From NCBI RefSeq assembly GCF_003947415.1, contig NZ_QHKL01000006.1, forward strand, positions 248,001 to 312,000: a stretch of DNA of 64,000 bases, written 5' to 3'. The notes below the pieces were generated by a model. The model searched no databases. It saw only the letters and a program-made list of their open reading frames with translations, and had not been told where the DNA came from. Shown here in pieces: positions 42,375 to 50,343 of the stretch (positions are counted from its first letter, which is position 1; each line of letters opens with the position of its first letter). The stretch comes from Amycolatopsis sp. WAC 01376 (GTDB lineage: Bacteria > Actinomycetota > Actinomycetes > Mycobacteriales > Pseudonocardiaceae). The position numbers were made by a program, and so were the translations under genes.

Positions 42375-43766
42375 TCAGGCGACGCCGAGTACCGCGGCGA
42401 CGGTCGCGGACAGCGGACCGGGATCGCGGTCACGCAACGGCCTCAGCACCCGCCGGGCGATCCGCGGGGAACCGAGCGACGACAACGGACGGTGGAGATT
42501 GAGCACGTCGTTGAAAGCCGCCGCCACCTCGGGATCCAGCGCCGCCGCTCGTTCCAGTCGGTTGCGGTAGCCCTCACCGAACCTGGCCGTCCACGATGGC
42601 CGGACCCCTTCGGTGCGGCATCCGTAGCGGAGGTCCTCCCCGAGCGCGAGGCGCCACGCCGCGCCGGACGTGGCGGCGATGGCCCGTGCCGCCCGGCGTC
42701 CGAACCCCGCGTCGTCCCCGGCGGCGAGCACCCGGCCGAGCGCGGCCGCGGACAGGGCGGCCACGCTCATTCCCTGGCCGTAGATGGGATTGGCCGCGCT
42801 GGCGGCGTCGCCGAGGGCGAGGACGCCCTCGGGCATCTCGCGAGTGCGGTCGTAGTGCCGCCGGGTGTTGCTGCGAACGCGGAAGGCGCGGATCGGGCCG
42901 GTCGGTGTCGACCGGCGGAGCGCCTCGGCCACCACCGGCGCCGTCAGCCGATCGGCGAAGCCGCGCAACTCGGCCAGGTCCGCCGGAACCGGACCGCCGC
43001 GGGCGATCGAGCCGAACGAGATGTGCAGCAGGCCGTGCTCGACGCGGAGCACGACACCGCCGACGGAGGAGCCGGATTCGGCCTGGCCGCCGAGGATGGC
43101 CAGCCACTCGGGATCGAAGGACGGATCGGGTTCGGTGACCACGCTGACGTAGCGGACGTCGGAGTGGACGACCGAGCGGGCAGGCGGCCGGTATCCGATC
43201 CGCTCGAGCCACTCCGGCAGTGGCGAGTTCCGGCCCGACGCGTCGACGACCAGGTCGCCGCCCAGGTCCTCGCCGGGCGTTCGGACACCGGTGACCAGGC
43301 GGCGGGACCGGTCGGTCAGCAGCCCGGTGGCGGGTGTCCGGTCCAGGACCGTGACGTTCGGCAGCGCCCGTACGCGGGCGCGGATCGCGTGCTCGAGCAG
43401 GATCCGGCTCGCGCCGAAACCCGCGCTCCACCAGGCCGGTATCCGGATGGTCGTCTCGCCGCGGACCAGGAAGAGCGAACGGTCTCCCATCGCGGGGTCG
43501 TTGGAGCCCGGCGTGAGCGCGCCACCGGCGGCCAGTTCCGCCGACAGGCCGGGGAACAGTCCGACCAGCACCCGGCGGCCGGAGCCCAACAGGCCGTGCG
43601 CGTGATGCGACTGCGGAACGAAGCGCCGGTGCCCCGGCCGGTCGGGAAGCTCGTCGCGCTCGACCACGACCACCTCGTCGTAATGCTCGGACAGGACCCG
43701 TGCCGTCACGAGACCGGCGACCCCCGCACCGAGCACCACCGCACGACCTCGTCCAAGGTATGGCAT
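42375..43766 (-). CDS. FAD-dependent monooxygenase-like oxidoreductase
   Basis: A 463-residue flavoprotein. The dinucleotide fold VVLGAGVAGLVTARVLSEHYDEVVVVERD is at the N-terminus, and the second FAD motif is GVLALGDAASAANPIYGQGMSVA near residues 335-357, as in geranylgeranyl-reductase/halogenase-like and aromatic hydroxylase families. The ATG at 43766 coincides with the predicted transcription start, so the message is probably leaderless. First gene of the operon with a hydrolase and PadR. Confidence 0.85.
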   Translation of the reverse strand: MPYLGRGRAVVLGAGVAGLVTARVLSEHYDEVVVVERDELPDRPGHRRFVPQSHHAHGLLGSGRRVLVGLFPGLSAELAAGGALTPGSNDPAMGDRSLFLVRGETTIRIPAWWSAGFGASRILLEHAIRARVRALPNVTVLDRTPATGLLTDRSRRLVTGVRTPGEDLGGDLVVDASGRNSPLPEWLERIGYRPPARSVVHSDVRYVSVVTEPDPSFDPEWLAILGGQAESGSSVGGVVLRVEHGLLHISFGSIARGGPVPADLAELRGFADRLTAPVVAEALRRSTPTGPIRAFRVRSNTRRHYDRTREMPEGVLALGDAASAANPIYGQGMSVAALSAAALGRVLAAGDDAGFGRRAARAIAATSGAAWRLALGEDLRYGCRTEGVRPSWTARFGEGYRNRLERAAALDPEVAAAFNDVLNLHRPLSSLGSPRIARRVLRPLRDRDPGPLSATVAAVLGVA

Positions 43767-43801
43767 TGGTTATATATAACTTGTTGAATAGTGGGAGTCA
43801 A
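43766..43801 (-). promoter_or_regulatory. Leaderless promoter with palindromic operator GTTATATATAAC
   Basis: On the minus strand TTGACT (43801-43796), a 17-base spacer and TATATA (43778-43773) place the start point on the A of the ATG. The perfect palindrome GTTATATATAAC (43769-43780) contains the whole -10, an ideal repressor site, probably for the PadR encoded in the same operon. Confidence 0.7.
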
Positions 43802-44373
43802 TCGCCGGTCGTCGACGGTCCGGCAGGTCGGTACCGCACGTTGACTTCCGAGCTGCGATCGCCGTCGCCGACCTGGTGCAGGTGAATCGGCGCGCGGCCA
43901 GGGGCGTGGTAGAGCCGGATGCCCTCGCCGAGCAGGACCGGTGCGATGTGCAGGTCGATCTCGTCGATCAGGCCCAGATCGAGTAGCTGAGCGCCGATGG
44001 CCGGGGACAACACTTCGAGGTTCTTGCCGTCGGCGGCCTCGAGTCCGAGCCGTACCGCCTCCGCGGGGTCACAGTCGAGGAAGGTGACCCCCTCGGCGGG
44101 CGCCGCGTCCTCGGGGTGATGCGTGAGCACGAAGATCGGCCCGTCCCAGTCGCCGCCGTACGGGCGGCCCCCACTCGCGGCGGCCATGTCCCAGCCGTCT
44201 CGACCTCCCAGCACGGCGCCCGTGGTCCTGACGTATTCGCCTTCCAGCCCCGGGCGGTTCGTCCCGGTCATCCAGTCCATCGCGTGGTCCGGGCCCGCCA
44301 CGAAGCCGTCCAGCGACATCGTGAAGTGCCAGAGCACCTTTCCTGCCGCGGTCTGCGGTTCGGTGTCATTCAT
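43798..44373 (-). CDS. Dihydrofolate-reductase-fold (RibD C-terminal) protein
   Basis: A 191-residue protein of the RibD_C/DHFR-like superfamily: FTMSLDGFVAGPDHAMDWM opens, TGAVLGGRDGWDMA follows, and the C-terminal half reads LEVLSPAIGAQLLDLGLIDEIDLHIAPVLLGEGIRLY. These NADPH-binding proteins are often called DHFR family, but their activity is seldom known. A paralogue is at 47724-48308. The stop codon overlaps the -35 of the flavoprotein promoter. Confidence 0.87.
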   Translation of the reverse strand: MNDTEPQTAAGKVLWHFTMSLDGFVAGPDHAMDWMTGTNRPGLEGEYVRTTGAVLGGRDGWDMAAASGGRPYGGDWDGPIFVLTHHPEDAAPAEGVTFLDCDPAEAVRLGLEAADGKNLEVLSPAIGAQLLDLGLIDEIDLHIAPVLLGEGIRLYHAPGRAPIHLHQVGDGDRSSEVNVRYRPAGPSTTGD

Positions 44374-44398
44374 TCGTAGGCTCCTTGGTTCGGTAGCG

Positions 44399-45223
44399 TC
44401 AGCCGCGTGCGGTTCTCTCGGCGAAGCGCCGGCGTTGTCCTTCGTGGATGTCGCTCACCCATTCCCAGCCGGGCTCGGCCGAGGGACCGATTCGCGGGTC
44501 GTCGGGATCACGGCCGTCACGCAGGGCGTGCACGTATGCCCGATCCTGGTGGATCCTCGCGCGTACCCGATCACCTCTGCCGACGGAACCATGCCCGGGG
44601 ATGACGACCTCGACGTCGTCCGCCACATCCTCGAGCAGCCGCAGCCCGACGAGGTACTCCTCGATCGGGTCATTGGTGTCGTTCACGTCGTCGAGCATCG
44701 GAATGAAGACATCCGAGAGCATGTCGCCGGCGACGAGAACCCGGCGTTCTTCGATCAACAGTGCCGCGTGGCCCGGGGCATGCGCCGGATGCTCGATGAT
44801 CCGGACTTCGGGGCCATCCCAAGGAATCCGCGCGGTGCCGGCTGGCAGACCCGTGATGAGGCCGTACAGGTCCAGCGGTGTTTCCTCGGCGATTTCCGGC
44901 GGCAACCCCTCGGCGGCGCGGGCCTTCCAATCCGCCTTCGACCGCACATCTCGCGTATAAGCCGCACAGCGGGCTGTACCGAAACGAGGTGCGTCGCCGA
45001 GTTCGGCGTGCCACAGCACGTGATCCCAATCAGGATGGGTCGAAAACCCCGCCACGACGGGCTCGCCCAACTCGCGAAGGTCGTTCGCGAGACAGGCCAT
45101 CTCGTCGCCCGTTATCCCGGCGTCGATGAGCAGCACGCCGCCATTGCCCTGCACGACAACGGTGTTGTTCCGAAGCAACTCGCTCTGGTGGACCAGCACG
45201 CCCTCGGCAACCTGGGTCAGCAT
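44399..45223 (-). CDS. MBL-fold metallo-hydrolase
   Basis: A 274-residue metallo-beta-lactamase-fold protein. The first metal motif is THPDWDHVLW, where the middle His of HxHxDH is replaced by Asp; later elements (HAPGHAALLIEERRVLVAGDMLSDV and IPGHGSVG) are normal. Such variants are seen in Vmh/AHL-lactonase-like subgroups, so activity may be altered, not absent. ATG 45223 has GGAAGGAG. A 14-codon upstream frame overlaps its start. Confidence 0.82.
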   Translation of the reverse strand: MLTQVAEGVLVHQSELLRNNTVVVQGNGGVLLIDAGITGDEMACLANDLRELGEPVVAGFSTHPDWDHVLWHAELGDAPRFGTARCAAYTRDVRSKADWKARAAEGLPPEIAEETPLDLYGLITGLPAGTARIPWDGPEVRIIEHPAHAPGHAALLIEERRVLVAGDMLSDVFIPMLDDVNDTNDPIEEYLVGLRLLEDVADDVEVVIPGHGSVGRGDRVRARIHQDRAYVHALRDGRDPDDPRIGPSAEPGWEWVSDIHEGQRRRFAERTARG

Positions 45224-45261
45224 GAAGCTCCTTCCGCGGCCTGCGGCCTGATGTCGTTCAT
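45217..45261 (-). other. Short upstream reading frame, remnant of DHFR-like 5' end
   Basis: ATG at 45261 opens MNDIRPQAAEGASC and stops inside the MBL gene start (ATGCTGA). DNA and peptide resemble the first codons of the DHFR-like gene at 44373 (MNDTEPQTAAG), including the upstream CATTCGT-GG-TCT/CTCCT bases. It looks like a duplicated scrap that now could act as a translationally coupled leader. Confidence 0.45.
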
Positions 45262-45294
45262 TCGTGGTCTCCTGCCTTGATGGTGTGTCGAGGT

Positions 45295-46134
45295 TCAGCC
45301 CAGTGCCAGGGAGGCGACCGCGAGGGTGCAGATGCCGATGCCCGTTCTTTGCCGGGTGTCGATCCGTTCCCCGAGCACGCCTGCCGCGAGCAGCACGGTG
45401 ACGGCCGGGTAGAGGGAGGCGAGGACTCCGGCGACGCCGAGGCTGGTCGTTCCGGTGGCGACCATGAACCCCAGGGTGCCCGAGACGCCGAGCAGGCCGG
45501 AGGCGCTGCCCCAGCCGACCACACCGCGGCTGGGACGCCATCGCTGCCGCAGGCACGTGGCGGCGAGGATGGTCAGGATCGCGCCGATCAGCTGGTTTCC
45601 GGCCAGCGGAAGTAGACCGGCGTCGGCCGAGATCTGGTCCAGTGCGATGAACAGGACCCCGAATCCCACTCCCGCGATGGCGCCGTCGACGAGCGCTCCG
45701 CGCGTGCGCGCCGGTCGATCCGATGTGGTCTCGCGGGAGACCAACCAGATCCCCGCGAGTGCGGCGAACACGCCGACCCAGACCAGCCGGCCGGGACGCT
45801 CACCGAGGACCGCGCCCACCAGTACGGGCAGTAGCGCGGCCCCGACCGCCGAGATCGGCGCCACCAGACCCATCCGGCCGCGGGCCAGCCCGCGGAACAG
45901 GAAGATGCCGCCGGTCGACGAGCCGACGCCGGCCAGCAGCGCCCAAATGAAGTCCGAGGTGGCCGGATGGCCCGGCACCAGCAGGCCGGCCACGAGCATG
46001 ACGAGCGCGCCGGCGACCTGCCCGACCAGAACGACCTGCGATGAGGAGTGACGGCGCGAGCCGACGCCGCCGACGAAGTCCGCCGCGCCGTAGGAGAGAG
46101 CCGACGAGAGTGCCAGGAGGATCCCGATGTTCAT
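45295..46134 (-). CDS. EamA/DMT family transporter
   Basis: A 279-residue permease with ten hydrophobic helices in two EamA repeats (first ALSSALSYGAADFVGG..., second VDGAIAGVGFGVLFIALDQIS...). The motif GVGSSTGGIFLFRGLARGRMGLVAPISAVGAALLPVLVG and its repeat ASLYPAVTVLLAAGVLGERI are typical. DMT exporters carry metabolites, drugs or amino acids. It is divergent from a MocR regulator (operator between), which is the likely controller. Confidence 0.88.
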   Translation of the reverse strand: MNIGILLALSSALSYGAADFVGGVGSRRHSSSQVVLVGQVAGALVMLVAGLLVPGHPATSDFIWALLAGVGSSTGGIFLFRGLARGRMGLVAPISAVGAALLPVLVGAVLGERPGRLVWVGVFAALAGIWLVSRETTSDRPARTRGALVDGAIAGVGFGVLFIALDQISADAGLLPLAGNQLIGAILTILAATCLRQRWRPSRGVVGWGSASGLLGVSGTLGFMVATGTTSLGVAGVLASLYPAVTVLLAAGVLGERIDTRQRTGIGICTLAVASLALG

Positions 46135-46170
46135 GCCCTCCAGCCTGGGGCCGAGGTGGTCTGGTCAGAA

Positions 46171-46218
46171 GGTCCACTCGCCGACCCGGGGAGTGGACCA
46201 TTTTGGTGTACTGGTGGC
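46171..46218 (+). promoter_or_regulatory. MocR operator and promoter
   Basis: GGTCCACTC (46171-46179) and GAGTGGACC (46191-46199) are perfect 9-bp inverted half sites; the second overlaps the region where a -35 would lie. TGTACT at 46207-46212 is a likely -10, putting the start point on the mocR ATG at 46219. Confidence 0.65.
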
Positions 46219-47646
46219 ATGGCTGTGGAGTGGGCGCGCGGTGGCCCCGACCTTCTGGTGACGTTGGACCGTGGCGCTGGACCGCTCGGGGTTCAGATCC
46301 AGACCCAGTTGCGGGCGGCCATCCGCGCTCGACGGCTCGGTGCCGGAGAGCGCCTGCCGTCGACTCGGCGCCTGGCTGAGCTGCTCGGCGTTTCCCGCGG
46401 CACGGTCGTCGATGTCTACGAGCAGTTGCTGGCCGAGGGCTACGTCGAGTCGGCGGTCGGCTCCGGGACACGGGTGGCCTCGTTGCCCGCCGACGGACCC
46501 GCCCGGCAAGCGCCCGCTTTTGCCGCGCCGTTCCACCCGATCGAGGCCGACTTCGAGTACGGCATCCCCGATCTCGGCTCGGTGCCGTTGGCCGATTGGA
46601 GTTGGGCGGTGTCGGAGGCGACGCGGACCCTGCCGACCGCCGGGCTGGGGGACGAGGACCCGGCCGGTGTGCGACACCTGCGCGAGATCGTCACCGCCTA
46701 CCACCGTCGCGTTCGGTCGGGGTGCGCGGTCGCCGAGGACGCCGTCGTCGTTTCGGGTTTCCGGCAGGGGCTGGCTTTCGCCCTCGCGACGCTGGCACAG
46801 CACGGCATCCAGCGGGTCGCGCTGGAGGATCCCGGCCCCCGAGAGCACGACCTCATCGCGCGCCGCGCCGGCCTGGACCCCGTGCCGGTCCGCGTCGACG
46901 ACCACGGCCTCGACGTGGCCCGCCTGCGCGAAACCGGGGCACGGGCGGTGTTGCTGACCCCGGCCCACCAATGCCCCACCGGTGTCGCGCTCGGCCCGTC
47001 GCGGCGACGCGACCTGGTCGCCTGGGCGGACGAGGTCGACGGGGTGATCCTCGAGGACGACTACGACGCCGAATTCCGGTACGACCGTCAGCCGGTCGGC
47101 TCGCTGCAAGGCCTCGACCCCGCCCGGGTGATCGCGCTGGGATCGGTCAGCAAGACGCTCGCACCCGCGATCCGCCTGGGCTGGGTCCTCGCGCCACCGC
47201 GGTTCGTGGCCGGGATCGTCCAGGAGCAACGACTCAGTTCTCGCGGCGCCCCCGTGCTGGACCAGGAAGCGTTGGCGCTGCTCATGGAATCGGGCAGGTT
47301 CGACCGCCACCTGCGCCGCGTGCGGGAGATCTACCGCGCCCGCCGGGACGTGCTGGCGGCCGAGGCCGACCTCGCCTTCGGGCCAGGCAAGCTACACGGG
47401 CTCGCGGCCGGCTGCCACGCCTTGCTGCGCCTGCCCGACGGGACATCCGAGCGCGCCGTCGTGGCGGCCGCCGCGACCATGGGTGTCCGAGTCAACGGAC
47501 TCGACCACTACCGGTTCGCGTCCGCCCCGGCCACCGAGCCGCGCCCGCCCGCTCTCGTACTCGGCTTCGGGAACGTCAGCGAACGCCAGATCCGCAAGGG
47601 CATCCGCACCCTCGCCAAAGCCGTCCGACACCAGACCGCGCCCTGA
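46219..47646 (+). CDS. MocR/PdxR-type transcriptional regulator
   Basis: A 475-residue fusion. The GntR winged helix (LRAAIRARRLGAGERLPSTRRLAELLGVSRGTVVDVYEQLLAEGYVES) is joined to a fold-I aminotransferase domain with the PLP Lys in SVSKTLAPAIRLGW and PLP-contacting EDDYDAEFRYDRQPVGSLQG. MocR proteins sense PLP or amino compounds and activate or repress a neighbour; the divergent EamA transporter is the obvious target. The ATG appears leaderless. Confidence 0.9.
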   Translation: MAVEWARGGPDLLVTLDRGAGPLGVQIQTQLRAAIRARRLGAGERLPSTRRLAELLGVSRGTVVDVYEQLLAEGYVESAVGSGTRVASLPADGPARQAPAFAAPFHPIEADFEYGIPDLGSVPLADWSWAVSEATRTLPTAGLGDEDPAGVRHLREIVTAYHRRVRSGCAVAEDAVVVSGFRQGLAFALATLAQHGIQRVALEDPGPREHDLIARRAGLDPVPVRVDDHGLDVARLRETGARAVLLTPAHQCPTGVALGPSRRRDLVAWADEVDGVILEDDYDAEFRYDRQPVGSLQGLDPARVIALGSVSKTLAPAIRLGWVLAPPRFVAGIVQEQRLSSRGAPVLDQEALALLMESGRFDRHLRRVREIYRARRDVLAAEADLAFGPGKLHGLAAGCHALLRLPDGTSERAVVAAAATMGVRVNGLDHYRFASAPATEPRPPALVLGFGNVSERQIRKGIRTLAKAVRHQTAP

Positions 47647-47723
47647 CAGACGACACGCACCGATCAGGTTTCCGCGCCGCGCCCGTCTATACGTGTGAGA
47701 TCGATTCACAGGAGGCTGACGCC

Positions 47724-48308
47724 ATGCGGAAACTGACCTTCGGCATGAATGTGACCCTGGACGGCTACATCGCCGCGCCCGGCGACGACCTCGGCTGGAG
47801 CGGGGGTGAGGGACCGGACTCTTCGCCGAGCGACGAGCTGTTCCAGTGGTGGTCCGACCGGGTGGCCGCGACGGGTTTGGCGCTGTACGGGCGCAAGCTG
47901 TGGGAGGCGATGAGTCCCCACTGGCCGACCGCCGACCGGCAGCCCGGCGCCACCCCGGCGGAGATCGAGTACGCCCGCCGCTGGCGGGACATGCCGAAGG
48001 CGGTGTTCTCCTCGACGATCGACAAGGTCGATGGGAACACCCGCCTGGTCACCGGTGACGTGGTCGCCGAGATCACCCGGCTCAAGGCCGAGGACGGCGG
48101 CCCGATGGACATCGGCGGCGCGACGCTCGCCGGGGCGGCCATGCGGGCCGGGCTGATCGACGAGTACCTGCTGGTCACCGTGCCGGTCTTGGTGGGCGGC
48201 GGCACGCCGTTCTTCACCGCGCTGGACAGCTGGGTGAACCTGAACCTCGTCGAGACGCGGACGTTTCCCGGCGGCGTGGTGCTGACCCGATACGAGACGA
48301 GGCGCTGA
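47724..48308 (+). CDS. Dihydrofolate-reductase-fold (RibD C-terminal) protein
   Basis: A 194-residue DHFR-like protein: MNVTLDGYIAAPGDDLGWS, LALYGRKLWEAMSPHW, KAVFSSTIDKVDGNTRLV, and MDIGGATLAGAAMRAGLIDEYLLVTVPVLVGGGTPFF, the last being the RibD_C signature. It is a distant paralogue of the protein at 43798-44373. ATG 47724 is preceded by AGGAGG. A possible promoter lies in CTATACGTG near 47690. Function unknown; probably an NADPH-dependent reductase. Confidence 0.87.
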   Translation: MRKLTFGMNVTLDGYIAAPGDDLGWSGGEGPDSSPSDELFQWWSDRVAATGLALYGRKLWEAMSPHWPTADRQPGATPAEIEYARRWRDMPKAVFSSTIDKVDGNTRLVTGDVVAEITRLKAEDGGPMDIGGATLAGAAMRAGLIDEYLLVTVPVLVGGGTPFFTALDSWVNLNLVETRTFPGGVVLTRYETRR

Positions 48309-48312
48309 GTGG

Positions 48313-49299
48313 TCAGAGTGCCGGGGGCGCGTCCAGCCAGGGTTTGCCGGCGGCGTCGAATCCGGTGAGCTCGGCGATCTTCCCGTCGACGATGCGCAGC
48401 ACTGCGATGGCGAACAGCCGGTACTCCGCGTCTTCGGGGGCGCGGAGGTACAGCACGGCGGCAGGCATGCGGTTGACCGTCGTGGCGATACCGCGCCAGT
48501 CGTCGCGGCCGCGCTGGAAGAGCCCGCCGGCGACCCAGCCGTCCACCGCGTCCTTGGCCGTCATGGTCACCGGGCCCAGCTCGGGCAGCATCGCGAAGCG
48601 CAGGTCGTCGCGCAGCAGGGACATCAGCCCGTCGAGGTCGTTGCGCTCATGGGCGTCGATATACGCCTTCACCACGCCGCGCTCGTCCTGCGACAGCTCG
48701 TGGGGAGCGGGGCTCCGCCAGTCGAGGCGGCGGTCGGGCAGCTGCTCGCGCATCGTCACGCGGGCCCGCTGCAATGCGCTGGTCACCGACGCGACGGTCA
48801 GCTCGAGGGCGTCGGCGGCCTTCGACGCCGGCCAGCCGAGGACGTCGCGCAGGATGAACACCGCCCGCTGCCGCGGCGGCAGGTGCTGGACGGCGACGAT
48901 GAACGCCAGCTCGATCGTCTCCCGCGACACCACCGATTCCTGCGGGTCCTCGGGGAGCATCCGGTCGGGGTACGGCTGCAGGTACAGCACCTCGGACGGT
49001 AGCGGTGTGCGGTCGTCGCGCTTCTGAAGGAAGTCGAGGCAGGCGTTCGTCGCGATCCGGTACAGCCAGGTCCGCAGCGCGGCGTGGCCCTTGAACGACT
49101 CCCGCTTGTTCCACGCTCGCAGGAACGTCTCCTGCGTCATGTCCTGGGCGTCGTCGTAGTTCGCGAGCATCCGGTAGCAGTGCACCTGCAGCTCACGTCG
49201 GTGGCGTTCGGTGATGAGCGCGAACCGCGCGGTATCGCCTGAGCGGGCCACCGCGATGAACGTGGCCTCGTCGGTGTTCAGCGGGCTGGCGTCGGTCAT
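48313..49299 (-). CDS. ECF sigma factor with SnoaL-like C-terminus (SigG type)
   Basis: A 328-residue sigma factor. Region 2 is RHRRELQVHCYRMLANYDDAQDMTQETFLRAWNKRESFKGH, region 4 is LPPRQRAVFILRDVLGWPASKAADALELTVASVTSALQRAR, and the C-terminal ~130 residues form an NTF2/SnoaL-like domain (VVKAYIDAHERNDLDGLMSLL ... RLFAIAVLRIVDGKIAELTGFD). Such SigG/TIGR02960-type factors lack an anti-sigma and may be controlled by their own tail. ATG 49299; a repeat-rich gap lies upstream. Confidence 0.88.
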   Translation of the reverse strand: MTDASPLNTDEATFIAVARSGDTARFALITERHRRELQVHCYRMLANYDDAQDMTQETFLRAWNKRESFKGHAALRTWLYRIATNACLDFLQKRDDRTPLPSEVLYLQPYPDRMLPEDPQESVVSRETIELAFIVAVQHLPPRQRAVFILRDVLGWPASKAADALELTVASVTSALQRARVTMREQLPDRRLDWRSPAPHELSQDERGVVKAYIDAHERNDLDGLMSLLRDDLRFAMLPELGPVTMTAKDAVDGWVAGGLFQRGRDDWRGIATTVNRMPAAVLYLRAPEDAEYRLFAIAVLRIVDGKIAELTGFDAAGKPWLDAPPAL

Positions 49300-49435
49300 G
49301 GTCGTCAATCCTTCCACCGGTGCGAGGGGGTCACCAGAACCGACGACGTGGCGGAGGATTTCTGATCGGTGGAAGAGCCCCGTGGCGTAGCTCTGGACTG
49401 GCCACGAGAGCTTGAGTGTCCACAGGGGACAATGC

Positions 49436-49597
49436 GAGGTCACAGCCGTCCCACTGTCACCAGGGACCACACCTGAAAGTAGCGAAAGCCTCCTTCCCTA
49501 CCTTCAGAGTAGGCAAAGAGGCCCTCACTACCAGGAGAACACGTACGCAGAAGCGACGCCGGCCCCGCGCCACGACACGTTCGGCCTTCCCCTCAAT
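49436..49597 (+). repeat. Dispersed intergenic element, copy 2
   Basis: Matches 14945-15106 over its full length in the same orientation. The internal hairpin is kept although its sequence differs (CTGAAAGTAG at 49473-49482, CTACCTTCAG at 49498-49507): one base pair changed C:G to A:T on both sides, and one position became a mismatch. The right end runs into TTCGGCCTTCCCCTCAATAG. Confidence 0.85.
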
Positions 49598-49732
49598 AGA
49601 ACGATCATTGCCACTCACGACCCCCGCGAAAAGTACCCGAAATGGATACCTTCGCCTTGCCCCTCGATAACCGCCGCAGGGGCAGGCCGCGCCCGAACAG
49701 CAGCTGAATGTGCGGCGCCTCAATTCCCGCGA

Positions 49733-49785
49733 CGCGCCCTTGAGGTCCCTGTCCGGTCTAACGAGGAAAGGACGTCAAGGGCGCG
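49733..49785. terminator. Terminator hairpin downstream of lsr2
   Basis: Arms CGCGCCCTTGAGGTCC (49733-49748) and GGACGTCAAGGGCGCG (49770-49785) pair at 15 of 16 positions around a 21-base loop, just past the lsr2 stop on the minus strand. Confidence 0.7.
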
Positions 49786-49794
49786 ATCGGCGAT

Positions 49795-50214
49795 TCAGGA
49801 CTTCTTGCGAGGTGCACGCTTGCGCTTGACGGGAGCCTCTTCGGCGACCGGTTCGGCGGGGGCCGACTCGGCGTTGTCGAACGCTTCGTAGATCTCGTTG
49901 GGAATGCGGCCGCGCTCGGCGATCGCGTAACCGTTGGCCGACGCCCAGGCGCGGACCTGCTGGTTGCGTTCGCGGTCGGTGGGCTTCGCCGCGCCACCGG
50001 CCACGGTGGACTGTCCGGTTGCGACCTTCACCTTGCGCCCGCCGACTCGCCTGCTGGCGTCGATGAAGCGCTCGAGCTCTTCGCGCAGGGCGCCGGCGTT
50101 GTCATCGGAGAGATCGATCTCGTAGGTGACGCCGTCGAGCGCGAAGGGCACGGTCTGGGTGGCTTCGCCACCGTCGATGTCGTCGACGATCTGGACGGAT
50201 ACCTTTTGTGCCAT
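49795..50214 (-). CDS. lsr2: Lsr2 family nucleoid-associated protein
   Basis: A 139-residue Lsr2, the actinobacterial H-NS analogue that bridges AT-rich DNA and silences foreign genes. The N-terminal dimerisation domain is MAQKVSVQIVDDIDGGEATQTVPFALDGVTYEIDLS, with a linker, then the DNA-binding domain VRAWASANGYAIAERGRIPNEIYEAF with the AT-hook-like RGR. The tail is unusually long and Lys/Arg-rich (VKRKRAPRKKS). It stands alone and may be a second paralogue with its own regulon. Confidence 0.93.
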   Translation of the reverse strand: MAQKVSVQIVDDIDGGEATQTVPFALDGVTYEIDLSDDNAGALREELERFIDASRRVGGRKVKVATGQSTVAGGAAKPTDRERNQQVRAWASANGYAIAERGRIPNEIYEAFDNAESAPAEPVAEEAPVKRKRAPRKKS

Positions 50215-50343
50215 CGAAAGTGCCTTCCGCTAGGTCATGCCACGCCATCTCGGATTGGCGCAGTGCCAATGAGCCTAGGCCGTGGTGTCGTCGCGTGATC
50301 GGCGGGACGTCCGGACGACGCCCGCCGGTCGCACGACTGAGCC

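Larger units (their letters stand above)
49300..49794. other. Intergenic region with dispersed element and terminator
   Basis: No gene is supported in these 495 bases. They hold a sigma-gene leader (49300-49430), the second copy of the roughly 160-bp element (49436-49597), a GTCGTGAGTGGCAA-type motif (49594-49622), a partial 26-bp motif (49649-49669) and the lsr2 terminator (49733-49785). Confidence 0.75.
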
